Below are positions 50,413 through 56,802 of a DNA stretch of 64,000 nucleotides, one piece after another. Each line of letters opens with the position of its first letter. Positions within the stretch are counted from its first letter, which is position 1. The translations under genes were made by a program, and so were the position numbers. This DNA is from a beta proteobacterium AAP65 (GTDB lineage: Bacteria; Pseudomonadota; Gammaproteobacteria; Burkholderiales; Burkholderiaceae_C). The DNA lies in NCBI GenBank assembly GCA_001295865.1, contig LJHW01000018.1, positions 1 through 64,000 of the forward strand. The letters run 5' to 3'. The notes under the pieces are model-generated. The model saw nothing but the letters and a program-made list of their open reading frames with translations, did no database searches and was not told the origin of the DNA.

Positions 50413-50436
50413 AGGCGCCCCGCGGGGCGCCTTTTT
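50413..50436 (+). terminator. Rho-independent terminator of the HU/H1-like gene
   Basis: A perfect 20-base palindrome, AGGCGCCCC-GCGGGGCGCCT, spans 50413-50432 and runs directly into TTTT (50433-50436). A textbook terminator about 50 bases after the stop. Confidence 0.9.
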
Positions 50437-50494
50437 CATGGCCGGCCGCTGCGGTTTGCGGGCAGCATCGGCCCTTTTCTGCAGGAGACCGGGC

Positions 50495-51265
50495 ATGGGT
50501 TTCGATTTCAAGGGCCGCCGCGTGCTGGTGGCCGGCGGCAGCCGCGGCATCGGCCGCGCCATCGCGCTGAACTTCGCCGCGGCCGGGGCCGATGTGGCGC
50601 TGTGTGCACGCGGCGCCGAGGCACTGGAAAGTGCGCGGCAGGACATCGCCCGCCACGGTGGGCGTGTGCACGCTGCCGTGTGCGACCTGGCCCAGGCCGC
50701 CGACATCGAAGCGTGGGTGCCCGCGGCCGCCGAGGCCTTGGGTGGCATCGACGTGCTCGTCAACAACGCCTCGGGCTTCGGCATGGCCGATGACGAAGAC
50801 GGCTGGGCCAGCGGCCTGGCGGTGGACGTCATGGCCATGGTGCGCTGCTCGCGCGCGGCGCTGCCTTGGCTGGTGCAGGCGGCGGCCGGCTTGCCCGGCG
50901 GCGCGAGCATCGTGCACGTTTCTTCCATCTCGGCCCAGCGGCCCTCGGTGCGTGCGGCGCCTTATGCGGCCGTGAAGGCCGCCATGAACAGCTACACCGG
51001 CAGCCAGGCCGCGCGCTGGTGCCGCGAGGGTGTGCGCGTGAACGCCATCGCACCGGGCTCGGTGGAGTTCCCGGGCGGGGTGTGGGAACAGCGCAAGACC
51101 GACAACCCGGCGCTCTACGAACGCACACGCGCCAGCATCCCGGCCGGCCGCATGGGCACGCCCGACGAGATCGCGGAGGTGGCGCTGTTCCTGGCTTCGG
51201 CCCATGCACGTTGGATCACGGGGCAGGTGCTCACGGTGGACGGCGGGCAGCTGTTGGGCGTTTGA
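50495..51265 (+). CDS. Short-chain dehydrogenase/reductase
   Basis: 256 aa from ATG 50495 with AGGAG upstream. Classical SDR: nucleotide-binding GGSRGIG (in VLVAGGSRGIGRAIAL), VLVNNASG, catalytic Ser in VHVSSISAQ, and Tyr/Lys in YAAVKAAM, then NAIAPGSVEFPGG and ITGQVLTVDGG. The substrate is not predictable. Unlike the SDR-like gene at 27994 its cofactor and catalytic residues are standard. Confidence 0.9.
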   Translation: MGFDFKGRRVLVAGGSRGIGRAIALNFAAAGADVALCARGAEALESARQDIARHGGRVHAAVCDLAQAADIEAWVPAAAEALGGIDVLVNNASGFGMADDEDGWASGLAVDVMAMVRCSRAALPWLVQAAAGLPGGASIVHVSSISAQRPSVRAAPYAAVKAAMNSYTGSQAARWCREGVRVNAIAPGSVEFPGGVWEQRKTDNPALYERTRASIPAGRMGTPDEIAEVALFLASAHARWITGQVLTVDGGQLLGV

Positions 51266-51309
51266 GCCCCGGGCCGGCCGGCGCCACTGGCGCCGCTACA
51301 GTGCCAGCC

Positions 51310-52077
51310 ATGAGCCGACTGAACGAAGAATTCCGCCGCCTCTACCTGCCGGCCGACGGCAGCGCTGCCGATGGCGCCACCGGCAACACCGCCCGGGCGC
51401 TGGTGCTGGAAGTGGCGCGGCCCGCATCGTGGCGGGCGCTGGGCGCTGTCTGGCAAGCGGTGCAGGCCGATTTCGGCTGGCCGGCGCCGGCCATCGCCGT
51501 CAACGGGGTGGATGGCCTGCAGCTGTGGTTTTCGGTGGCCGAGCCGGTGCCCCTGGCCGAGGCGCAAGCCGTGCTGCGGGGCCTCACGCAGCGTTACCTG
51601 GCCGAACTGGCCAGCCACCGTGTTGCGGCCTGGCCCGCGGCCGCGCCGCTGGCGGCCCTGGCGTGGCCGGCGGTGCCCGCCTTGCTGCCGGCGCCGGTGA
51701 TGCAGGGGGCCGACGCCGTGTGGTCGGCCTTCGTGGCGCCCGACCTCGCGGCGATCTTTGAAGACACCCCCTGGCTCGACCTGCCACCCGGCGGCGAGGG
51801 CCAGGCTGCGCTGCTCGCGCGTTGCCGCAGCGTGCCGCCAGGCCCGTGGCAGGCGGCTTGCGTTGCGCTGGCGGTTCGTGGCCCCGTTGTTGCACCCGCA
51901 CCCGCGGTGGCATTGGCACCAGCTTCTCTGCCGGCCCTCACGAGTGACGGCGGCCATGACGCGCCGCGCCAGGGCGCGGCGCAGGCGCGCGAGTTCCTCT
52001 TGCGCGTGCTGCAGGACGAAAGCGCGCCGCTGGCGCTGCGTGTGGAGGCCGCCAAGGCGCTGATGTTGCCGGGCTGA
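51310..52077 (+). CDS. Hypothetical protein
   Basis: 255 aa from ATG 51310 (SRLNEEFRRLYLPADG). The first 120 residues include DFGWPAPAIAVNGVDGLQLW and SVAEPVPLAEAQAVLRGL, which look like an alpha/beta fold. The end, AREFLLRVLQDESAPLALRV followed by EAAKALMLP, resembles motifs at the ends of small DNA-associated proteins, but no family is secure. It lies 44 bases after the SDR gene and is probably co-transcribed with it. Confidence 0.65.
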   Translation: MSRLNEEFRRLYLPADGSAADGATGNTARALVLEVARPASWRALGAVWQAVQADFGWPAPAIAVNGVDGLQLWFSVAEPVPLAEAQAVLRGLTQRYLAELASHRVAAWPAAAPLAALAWPAVPALLPAPVMQGADAVWSAFVAPDLAAIFEDTPWLDLPPGGEGQAALLARCRSVPPGPWQAACVALAVRGPVVAPAPAVALAPASLPALTSDGGHDAPRQGAAQAREFLLRVLQDESAPLALRVEAAKALMLPG

Positions 52078-52207
52078 GCTGTCGGGCAGATGTGATCGGC
52101 CGCGATGACTGGCGTGCGTCGGCGCTTTTGACAAGTTCGTTACGAGGCGTCACCCGGTGCGTCCTGATGGGCGCGCAAGTCCTTGCTGTGCAACGTTAAA
52201 GGACTGG

Positions 52208-52223
52208 TGGCACGGTGGGTGCT
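52208..52223 (+). promoter_or_regulatory. Sigma-54-type promoter of a PEP-CTERM gene
   Basis: TGGCACGGTGGGTGCT matches the sigma-54 consensus TGGCACGRNNNTTGCW at every fixed position except one (G for the first T of the -12 element). GG and GC are exactly 10 bases apart. It lies 67 bases before the start codon at 52291, a sensible leader. In the floc-forming bacterium Zoogloea, PEP-CTERM genes are reported to depend on RpoN with the PrsK/PrsR system, so this site fits the gene. Confidence 0.72.
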
Positions 52224-52290
52224 TTGTGAACGGTCAAGGCGCAACGTGCAGCGCGCGCGCCACCCGACAACATCCGAGGAGGGACACCCC

Positions 52291-52848
52291 ATGAAACTTT
52301 TCACCACCCTGAAGACCGCAGCGCTCGGTCTCGCACTGGTCGGCGCTTGCCACACTGCTTCGGCCGCCGTCTGGACCCAGACCATCGACCCCAACCCCGA
52401 TGTCGTGGTGCCGCCCAGCGTGACGCTGAACTTCGACCTGTCGACGGTCGGGTTCGATGCCGGCAACGACTTCATCACCAGCTTTGTCTTCAGCTTCGTC
52501 ACGCGTGACGACGCTGCCGACCCGCGCTTCTTCCGCGCCGAGTGGGTGTTTGCTGATCTGCCGGGCTTGCTGTCCGACGGCTTGTGGACCGGTGTCGGCA
52601 CCTACAGCACGGGCACGTCGCTGGCCGGCCTGTTCGAGCTGAACAGCGACGGCAAGTTGACGGCCACGATCAGCAGCGCACCCGTGTTGGGCTTGTACAC
52701 CGGCGATTTCATCTTTGAACAGGCCACGCTGACCGCTACGGGCACCGAAGGCTCGGTGAACACCCCCGTGCCCGAACCCGGCACGCTGGCTCTGGTGGGC
52801 CTGGCGCTGGCCGGCCTGGGCCTGCGCCGCCGCGCGGCCCGCGGCTGA
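52291..52848 (+). CDS. PEP-CTERM exported protein
   Basis: 185 aa from ATG 52291 with GAGGAGGG upstream. The signal peptide ends at TASAA (about residue 25). The mature part is a small beta-rich domain (VTLNFDLSTVGFDAGNDF, ITSFVFSFVTRDDAADP, SLAGLFELNSDGKL). The sorting signal is VPEPGTLALVGLALAGLG followed by LRRRAARG. It should be handled by exosortase and end up in the extracellular matrix. It is monocistronic: sigma-54-type promoter upstream, terminator downstream. Confidence 0.9.
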   Translation: MKLFTTLKTAALGLALVGACHTASAAVWTQTIDPNPDVVVPPSVTLNFDLSTVGFDAGNDFITSFVFSFVTRDDAADPRFFRAEWVFADLPGLLSDGLWTGVGTYSTGTSLAGLFELNSDGKLTATISSAPVLGLYTGDFIFEQATLTATGTEGSVNTPVPEPGTLALVGLALAGLGLRRRAARG

Positions 52849-52898
52849 GCGGCACGCACCCCTGACGCGCGCCTGTCGGCCGCGTTGGGATGTTCTGC

Positions 52899-52921
52899 AA
52901 GCCCGCCTCTGGCGGGCTTTT
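52899..52921 (+). terminator. Rho-independent terminator of the PEP-CTERM gene
   Basis: AAGCCCGCC (52899-52907) and GGCGGGCTT (52911-52919) with a TCT loop, followed by further T residues. It ends the PEP-CTERM transcript about 50 bases after the stop; the convergent helicase gene ends just beyond. Confidence 0.85.
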
Positions 52922-52952
52922 TCGTGGGCTTTTTCGAGGGCGTTTGCCGGGC

Positions 52953-55013
52953 TCAGCCGCCGGCCTGCGCCCGCGCCCGCCAGAAGCTCGCGTCGATCAG
53001 CTGCTCGGCCCCGCTGCGTTCGTTCACCAGCCACAGCTGCGAGCCGCAGGCGCTGACGCGTGCCACCTCGCCCACGTGGCGCCCCGCGCTCACGCGCCGG
53101 CCCAGCGCGTTGGCCGGGAAATCTGCAGCCGCGGCCAATTGCTGCAGCGGCAGCACCTCGCGCGCATCACCGGCCAGGCGCAGGCGCTGCACCAGCGACG
53201 CCAGCAGCGGGTTGGCGGCATCGGCCGGTGAAAGCAGCACCACCAGCTTGGCCATGGCGCGGCTGAAGGCCACGTTGACGAGGCGCTGCGCATCTTCGGT
53301 CTGCAGAAAGGGCTGTGCGCCGTCGGCGGGGTCGAACAAGACCACCGGGGCTTCGCTGCCCTGGGCGCGGTGCACGGTGCTGACTTTCACCGCATCGGGC
53401 AATCCGCGCGCCTGCAGGCAGCGGCGGATGAGCGCACGCTGCGCACGGAAGGGCGTCAGCACGATCAGCTCGTGCGGCTGCCAGGCGCCGCTGGCCAGCG
53501 CTTGTTCGACGATGTGGGCGATGGTCTCGGCCGACTCGCGCCGCACCGGCCCTCGCTCGTGCGCCGACCAGCCGCCATCACGCTGCACGGCTTGCACGTG
53601 CACGTGGGTGTCCGCGGGGATGTCGCCCAGGGCCCGTTCGCGCGCGGTGGCCCAGGCCGGCGATGCCAGCGCATCGCCCGCCACACGCAGCACGCCGCCG
53701 TAGAAACACTGGCTGACGAGCTCACCGATGGGTGCGGCCATGCGCGACTGTTCATCGAGCAGCGCCACCTGCGGCGTGCTGGAAGCCGGGCCGCGCGGCA
53801 TCTCGGCAAAGGGCGATCGCCCCAGCCAGCGCCGCGCCTCGCGCTCGGGGGCGCGCTGCACGGGGCCCAGCTGTTGCGGGTCGCCAGCGAAGAGCCATTG
53901 CCGCGCCAGCGGCATCAGCACCAGGGCCTGGGCCAGGCTCACCTGGCTGGCTTCGTCGAAGACCAGCAGGTCGAAGGGCGGCTCATCACCCGCTTCGTCC
54001 GGTGCCAGCGCACGCAACGTCTTGAGCGTGAAGGTGGCGCGTGTGGTGGTCATGGCCGCCAGGCGGCAGCGGCGCAGCACCTGCAGCGAAGCCGCCCGCA
54101 GTTCGTCGCGCAGCGCGGCCACGCGGTCGGCCCAGGCCTTGAGCGCCACGGCGTCGCGGGCCGAAGGTCGCGCCGCCTCGGCCCGCGCCAGGCGCGCGAT
54201 GAGGCCGGTGTCGTCGGTGGGCAGCAGGTGCTCGCGGCCGGCGTAGGCCGCGGCGTCGAAGCGTGTGCCCAGGCGCTGCACATCGGGCCGCAGCGCCTCG
54301 CGCCGGCCCTTCTGCAAGGCCTTGTCGACAGCCAGCGTCGCGATGTCCACCGCGTGGTTGGTGGTGGACAGCAGCAGCACGCGCGCCTGCGGCCGGGTGG
54401 CCATGTATTCGGCCAGCAGCACGCCCAGCGCGGTGGTCTTGCCGGTGCCCGGTGGGCCCCAGAGATAAGCACAGCGCTGCGCGGCCAGGCCCAGGGCCGC
54501 GTGTTGCGCGGGGCGCAGCCAGCGGAAGGGCTCGCCCGTCAGCGCAGGGCCCGCAGGCGCCGCCGCGGGCCGGGCCAACGCGGGCAGCAAGGCCCAGGCG
54601 CGTTCGGCCCAGGGTGTGTCCCACCAGGCATCGGCCACGGCCTGCAGGAAACGCGGGGGGTAGAGGCGGATCAGCAGGCCTGGCGCGGGCGGTGGCGCCG
54701 TGGCGTTCTGCAGCACCAGCTCGTCGTCTTCGGGCCGCACGGCCAGCACGCTGGCGCCGCCGCCACGCGCATTGGTGCGTGTTTCGCCGGGTGCCACGCC
54801 CCACCAGGCCGAGGCGCCATCGAGGCTGTCGTCCAACAGCGCCTGCGCCGCCGCCGCGCCCGGGCGCTGGCCTTCGGCGTACACATAACCCGGCTCCAGG
54901 CGCACGCGCCACAGCGCGCCCTCGGGCTCGCGCTGCAGCACCTTGAAATCGTAGTAAGCGGGGGTGGCGGCCAGTTCGGCGTCGACGGCGGCGCGAAGCT
55001 CGGCCAGGCTCAT
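52953..55013 (-). CDS. Superfamily 1 DNA/RNA helicase (Upf1/DNA2-like)
   Basis: 686 aa. Motif I is GPPGTGKT (in LWGPPGTGKTTALGVLLAEY); Walker B is FDEAS in LLVFDEASQVSLAQAL; motif III is FAGDPQQLGPV; motifs IV-VI follow (LIVLTPFRAQRALIRRCL, VHRAQGSEAPVVLF, LVNVAFSRAM). The N-terminal 190 residues are specific to this group. A small conserved C-terminal domain has WLVNERSGAEQL. It probably unwinds nucleic acid in repair or RNA processing; it is not part of an evident defence operon. Confidence 0.9.
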   Translation of the reverse strand: MSLAELRAAVDAELAATPAYYDFKVLQREPEGALWRVRLEPGYVYAEGQRPGAAAAQALLDDSLDGASAWWGVAPGETRTNARGGGASVLAVRPEDDELVLQNATAPPPAPGLLIRLYPPRFLQAVADAWWDTPWAERAWALLPALARPAAAPAGPALTGEPFRWLRPAQHAALGLAAQRCAYLWGPPGTGKTTALGVLLAEYMATRPQARVLLLSTTNHAVDIATLAVDKALQKGRREALRPDVQRLGTRFDAAAYAGREHLLPTDDTGLIARLARAEAARPSARDAVALKAWADRVAALRDELRAASLQVLRRCRLAAMTTTRATFTLKTLRALAPDEAGDEPPFDLLVFDEASQVSLAQALVLMPLARQWLFAGDPQQLGPVQRAPEREARRWLGRSPFAEMPRGPASSTPQVALLDEQSRMAAPIGELVSQCFYGGVLRVAGDALASPAWATARERALGDIPADTHVHVQAVQRDGGWSAHERGPVRRESAETIAHIVEQALASGAWQPHELIVLTPFRAQRALIRRCLQARGLPDAVKVSTVHRAQGSEAPVVLFDPADGAQPFLQTEDAQRLVNVAFSRAMAKLVVLLSPADAANPLLASLVQRLRLAGDAREVLPLQQLAAAADFPANALGRRVSAGRHVGEVARVSACGSQLWLVNERSGAEQLIDASFWRARAQAGG

Positions 55014-55115
55014 GGCAAGGAGAACAAGATCGGCAAGAGGCTGCGCCGGGTCAGCGCCAGGCGCAGGCGGGCGCGAACTGTAGCGGCCGCGGGCCGCCCC
55101 TGCCGGCGCGCGGCT

Positions 55116-55613
55116 TCAGGCCGCGGCAGCGGCTGCAGCGGGCCAGCTGGCCGACTGGGGCCGCGGCAGACCGGCGGGGCGCAGCTGGTGCAGCTTGTGT
55201 GAGGGCAACACTGGCACGGCTTCGGCCGTGCGGGTGGCGGCCAGCACCTGCGTCAAGGTGGCCTGCCAGGGCAAGGCGTGCGCCAAGCGGTTGGCCGAGA
55301 CGATGGCATCGAGCTCGTTTTGCGGCGCCTGCCCCTGGCCGAGGAACTGCAGGTTGGTCGTGACGTAATTGGGGTCCTTGAGCATGAAGACGCCGCGGCG
55401 CAGCTCTATCCATTCCCAGCCCACGCCGACGATCATCGAACCCACCGTGCCGACCCACACCGTGTCACCGTGGCGCAGGTCGTCCTGCCCCGCCAGAGAG
55501 TTTGGGCTGACCGACGATTGCACGTGAACGAATGCCGGCCATTGCGCACTATCGTCCGGAATCATCCATGGGCAGGTGGGCCACGAACACAATTGCCATG
55601 CTGTGATGCTCAT
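55116..55613 (-). CDS. Hypothetical protein divergent from a LuxR solo
   Basis: 165 aa. ATG 55613 is supported by AGGA 7-8 bases upstream. Trp- and Cys-containing N-terminus (ITAWQLCSWPTCPWMIPDD), then HGDTVWVGTVGSMIVGVGWE, WIELRRGVFMLKDPN and a helical region ending in poly-Ala. It has no AHL-synthase features and is too short for LuxI. No family is recognised. Its position back to back with the LuxR gene suggests a shared regulatory region. Confidence 0.65.
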   Translation of the reverse strand: MSITAWQLCSWPTCPWMIPDDSAQWPAFVHVQSSVSPNSLAGQDDLRHGDTVWVGTVGSMIVGVGWEWIELRRGVFMLKDPNYVTTNLQFLGQGQAPQNELDAIVSANRLAHALPWQATLTQVLAATRTAEAVPVLPSHKLHQLRPAGLPRPQSASWPAAAAAAA

Positions 55614-55686
55614 CGGGGGTCCTTTCGTCGTGTCGTCGGTTGTTGTGAGTGGGGGTGGATCGTGCGCAGTGCAGCGGGTGTCCGCA

Positions 55687-55697
55687 ACCTACAAACC
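55687..55697 (+). promoter_or_regulatory. Half-site upstream of the LuxR solo gene
   Basis: ACCTACAAACC lies about 33 bases before ATG 55730. Its first 10 bases match, at 9 positions, the ACCTACATAC half of the lux-box-like palindrome at 56471-56490. The other half is not symmetric, so this is a half-site at best; it may allow autoregulation. Confidence 0.35.
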
Positions 55698-55729
55698 TTG
55701 GTGGCGGCGAACGTGAGGGCGACAAGCCG

Positions 55730-56443
55730 ATGAGGCACCAGGACTACATGGACGTGCGCGAGTCGGGCGACCGCGCCACCTTCGAAAGCCGTTTGATCCG
55801 CTTCGCGCAGGCCATGGACTTCGGCATCGTCACCGCCGCCCTGGCCATCGAAAGGCCGGGCCGCACGGCGTCCTTCGAAGTTGTTGGCAACGTACCGCAA
55901 GGTTTCATCGATGCTTCCCGCAGCATGGAGCGCACCGAACGCGACCCGGTGCACAAGCGCCTGAAGAGCTGGCACGTGCCGTTCAGCTACGACCAGAACC
56001 TTTACGTGGAAGAAGACGCGGCCGACCTCTGGGAGAGCCAGGCGCCCTGGGGCTACCGTACCGGCATCGCGATGGCGTTGCACCTGCCCGGCGGCCGGCA
56101 TTTCCTCTTGGGGGTGGATCGCCCCGAGCCCCTGCCCAGCGACGACGACCAGCTCACACGCATGGTGGCCGACCTGCAACTGCTGGCGGTTTACGCGCAG
56201 GAAACCGCCAACCGCGTGCTGGCCGAGCCCGAAGAGCCCGCCGAGCCGCTGGAAAAGCTGAGCCCGCGCGAGCGTGAAGTGCTGCGCTGGACGCGCGACG
56301 GCAAGTCTTCGTGGGCCGTGGGCCAGATCCTCAGCCTTTCGGAGCACTCGGTGAACTTCCACCTGCGCAACGCCTGCCGCAAGCTGGGCGTGGCGGGCAA
56401 GCACATGGCCGTTCTGAAGGCCATTTCGCTGCGCCTGATCTGA
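55730..56443 (+). CDS. LuxR-family quorum-sensing-type regulator (solo)
   Basis: 237 aa. An autoinducer-binding-type domain occupies residues about 15-160 and a GerE/LuxR helix-turn-helix about 172-235 (LSPREREVLRWTRDGKSSWA, then LSEHSVNFHLRNACRKLGV). By my gap-free alignment to TraR the conserved Asp70 and Pro71 (RDPVHK) and Gly113 are kept, but Trp57, Tyr61 and Trp85 are replaced by Phe, Ser and Tyr. Such changes are typical of LuxR solos that sense non-AHL ligands. No luxI-like gene is nearby. A lux-box-like site follows 27 bases after the stop, in front of a peptide gene. Confidence 0.88.
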   Translation: MRHQDYMDVRESGDRATFESRLIRFAQAMDFGIVTAALAIERPGRTASFEVVGNVPQGFIDASRSMERTERDPVHKRLKSWHVPFSYDQNLYVEEDAADLWESQAPWGYRTGIAMALHLPGGRHFLLGVDRPEPLPSDDDQLTRMVADLQLLAVYAQETANRVLAEPEEPAEPLEKLSPREREVLRWTRDGKSSWAVGQILSLSEHSVNFHLRNACRKLGVAGKHMAVLKAISLRLI

Positions 56444-56470
56444 CCTAGCACCACCGATCAGCCGGTGTCA

Positions 56471-56490
56471 AGCTACAAGCGTATGTAGGT
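56471..56490 (+). promoter_or_regulatory. lux-box-like palindrome upstream of the 27-aa peptide gene
   Basis: AGCTACAAGCGTATGTAGGT is a 20-base imperfect inverted repeat: the core CTACA (56473-56477) and TGTAG (56484-56488) pair perfectly with 6 bases between, and 7 of 10 positions match between the half-sites overall. TACGTT (56505-56510) could be a -10. The size and position match LuxR-type operators, and a LuxR gene ends just upstream. Confidence 0.55.
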
Positions 56491-56564
56491 TACGCCGTTC
56501 GAGGTACGTTGCTCAAATTCAGCCCAAGGTCACTTTCGACCGAACGGCGAGTTGGAGCAACACC

Positions 56565-56648
56565 ATGCAAGACACCTACGGCAGCGAATCGGCCAGCTTC
56601 CCCACCACCGGTGGCTGGATGACCTTTTTCAGCTGGATCTTTGGCTGA
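56565..56648 (+). CDS. 27-residue peptide gene downstream of a LuxR solo
   Basis: ATG 56565 has GGAG (56554-56557) exactly 7 bases upstream, an excellent ribosome site. The product starts MQDTYGSESASFPTTGG and ends in WMTFFSWIFG: a polar, Ser/Thr/Gly-rich first half and a strongly aromatic, hydrophobic C-terminus with two Trp and four Phe. It has no Cys and no basic residues, so it is not a classical leader for Cys-based peptides or a cationic antimicrobial. It lies 116 bases past the LuxR stop and 155 bases before the end of the convergent pbpC. It could be an exported or membrane-active peptide, a signal precursor, or a leader peptide. I know no family for it. Confidence 0.55.
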   Translation: MQDTYGSESASFPTTGGWMTFFSWIFG

Positions 56649-56653
56649 CTGCA

Positions 56654-56765
56654 GCGTGTGAAAACCCGGTAAGTCATCCGCCGGTCACACGCCCAGCCAG
56701 GCACCTTTTCAGGGAGCAGGCCTGCAAGATCAGGCCGCAACACGGGCGCAAAGATCGCCCCTCCG
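56654..56765 (+). ncRNA. Structured 3' region after the peptide gene (possible regulatory RNA)
   Basis: Three hairpins follow the peptide stop: GCGTGTGA (56654-56661) with TCACACGC (56685-56692), with an inner CCGG/CCGG stem; GGCCTG (56719-56724) with CAGGCC (56731-56736); and GGGCG (56744-56748) with CGCCC (56756-56760). The region then enters the terminator. No other reading frame with a ribosome site was seen. This could be a stabilising 3' UTR or a small RNA processed from the transcript. Confidence 0.4.
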
Positions 56766-56798
56766 AAACGCACCGAGCCGCCGCCACGGTGCGTTTTT
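56766..56798 (+). terminator. Rho-independent terminator between the peptide gene and pbpC
   Basis: AAACGCACCG (56766-56775) pairs with CGGTGCGTTT (56787-56796), a 10-bp stem with an 11-base loop, ending in a run of T (56794-56798). On the minus strand the same hairpin follows the pbpC stop and could end that operon too. Confidence 0.85.
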
Positions 56799-56802
56799 GT
56801 TT

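Noticed and set aside
55116-55613. Considered as an AHL synthase (LuxI) partner of the LuxR gene
   Set aside because: It lacks the conserved Arg/Phe/Trp/Asp set of LuxI proteins and is too short; the sequence shows no acyltransferase features.
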